Source: JBFJVZ01 sp041623895 (GTDB taxonomy: Bacteria > Planctomycetota > Planctomycetia > Pirellulales > Pirellulaceae). From it: a DNA stretch of 5,307 nucleotides. The stretch lies in NCBI GenBank assembly GCA_041623895.1, contig JBFJVZ010000470.1:1-5307 (forward strand). Reading direction: 5' to 3'. The notes under the pieces were generated by a model. The model saw only the letters and a program-made list of their open reading frames with translations, made no database searches and was not told the DNA's origin. Every line of letters starts with the position of its first letter. Positions within the stretch are counted from its first letter, which is position 1. Shown here in pieces: positions 4,999 through 5,307 of the stretch. The position numbers were made by a program, and so were the translations under genes.

Positions 4999-5307
4999 AT
5001 GTTTGCCATCCATCGTCGCCCGTCTGAGAAACGCCGCGGTGCTGCCGCTGTCGAGTTCGCGGTCATCGCGCCCCTGATGATGATGTTCACCTTTGGGCTG
5101 GTCGAGATTGGCCGCATCATGCTGGTGAAGCAATCAGCGATCCACGCCACCAGGGAAGGAGCTCGTGTCGCAGTCAGACCGAACGCGCAGGATCAAGAGA
5201 TCCTGGACCGGGTCAACAATGAACTTGCGCTGATGGGCGTTGAGGGGGCGGTCGTTGAGATGGAACCGTCCAGCTTGGATTTTGCCAAGCCATCGTCCCT
5301 GGTTACC
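4999..5307 (+). CDS. TadE-like pseudopilin, 3' end outside window
   Basis: The frame starts at ATG 4999 and is open for 103 codons to the window end, so the protein is partial at its C-terminus. The N-terminus fits the TadE family: KRRGAAAVEFAVIAPLMMM (residues 11-29), a membrane segment (about 20-40), FGLVEIGR (32-39) and KQSAIHATREGARVAV (44-59). G14 followed by AAAVEF matches the G/xxxxE[FY] site cut by the Tad prepilin peptidase, with Glu19 at +5 and Phe20 at +6, so processing between G14 and A15 is predicted. TadE and TadF are minor pseudopilins of Flp pili in well-studied systems. After about residue 60 the sequence is a generic extracytoplasmic part. No good ribosome binding site precedes the ATG, although no better start exists upstream in this frame. 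It lies 43 bases after the TadG-like gene in the same direction and is probably in its operon. Whether a major Flp pilin and TadA ATPase follow cannot be seen. Confidence 0.88.
   Translation, partial: MFAIHRRPSEKRRGAAAVEFAVIAPLMMMFTFGLVEIGRIMLVKQSAIHATREGARVAVRPNAQDQEILDRVNNELALMGVEGAVVEMEPSSLDFAKPSSLVT

Overview
The window most likely comes from a planctomycete, probably a Rhodopirellula/Pirellulales-type genome. The grounds are protein style (a short bS21 with an intact YEKPSE box, a bacterial ProRS with MGSYGIGVGR in motif 3, TadG/TadE-like pseudopilin genes), loose gene packing with long spacers, and a mid-50s GC look judged by eye. This placement rests on recognition, not on a search. 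All supported genes are on the + strand.

Layout: (1) 1-496 has no convincing gene and serves as upstream region of rpsU. (2) 497-697 is rpsU, ribosomal protein bS21. (3) 698-971 is a spacer with hairpins. (4) 972-1205 is a small unnamed protein that looks like a winged helix-turn-helix domain; its GTG start is chosen from a good ribosome binding site. (5) 1206-1550 is a spacer with several inverted repeats in front of proS. (6) 1551-3344 is proS, a complete prolyl-tRNA synthetase with catalytic core, YbaK-like editing insertion and anticodon-binding domain. (7) 3345-3824 is a 480-base spacer with hairpins and one possible 20-21 codon micro-ORF. (8) 3825-4955 is a TadG-like membrane-anchored protein. 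(9) From 4999 to the window end is the N-terminal part of a TadE-like pseudopilin that has a G/AAAVEF prepilin-peptidase motif.

Functionally there are two blocks. The first (rpsU, small wHTH-like gene, proS) belongs to translation, although spacers of 274 and 345 bases suggest separate transcripts rather than a tight operon. The second (TadG-like, TadE-like, 43 bases apart) looks like the beginning of a Tad/Flp-type minor-pseudopilin operon that continues past the window end.

No CRISPR array, tRNA, rRNA, transposon or toxin-antitoxin module was seen. I did not find a clear new system. The least explained parts are the small wHTH-like protein, the large C-terminal region of the TadG-like protein, and a recurring pattern of short stem-loops placed on or directly beside the stop codons of all four complete genes.
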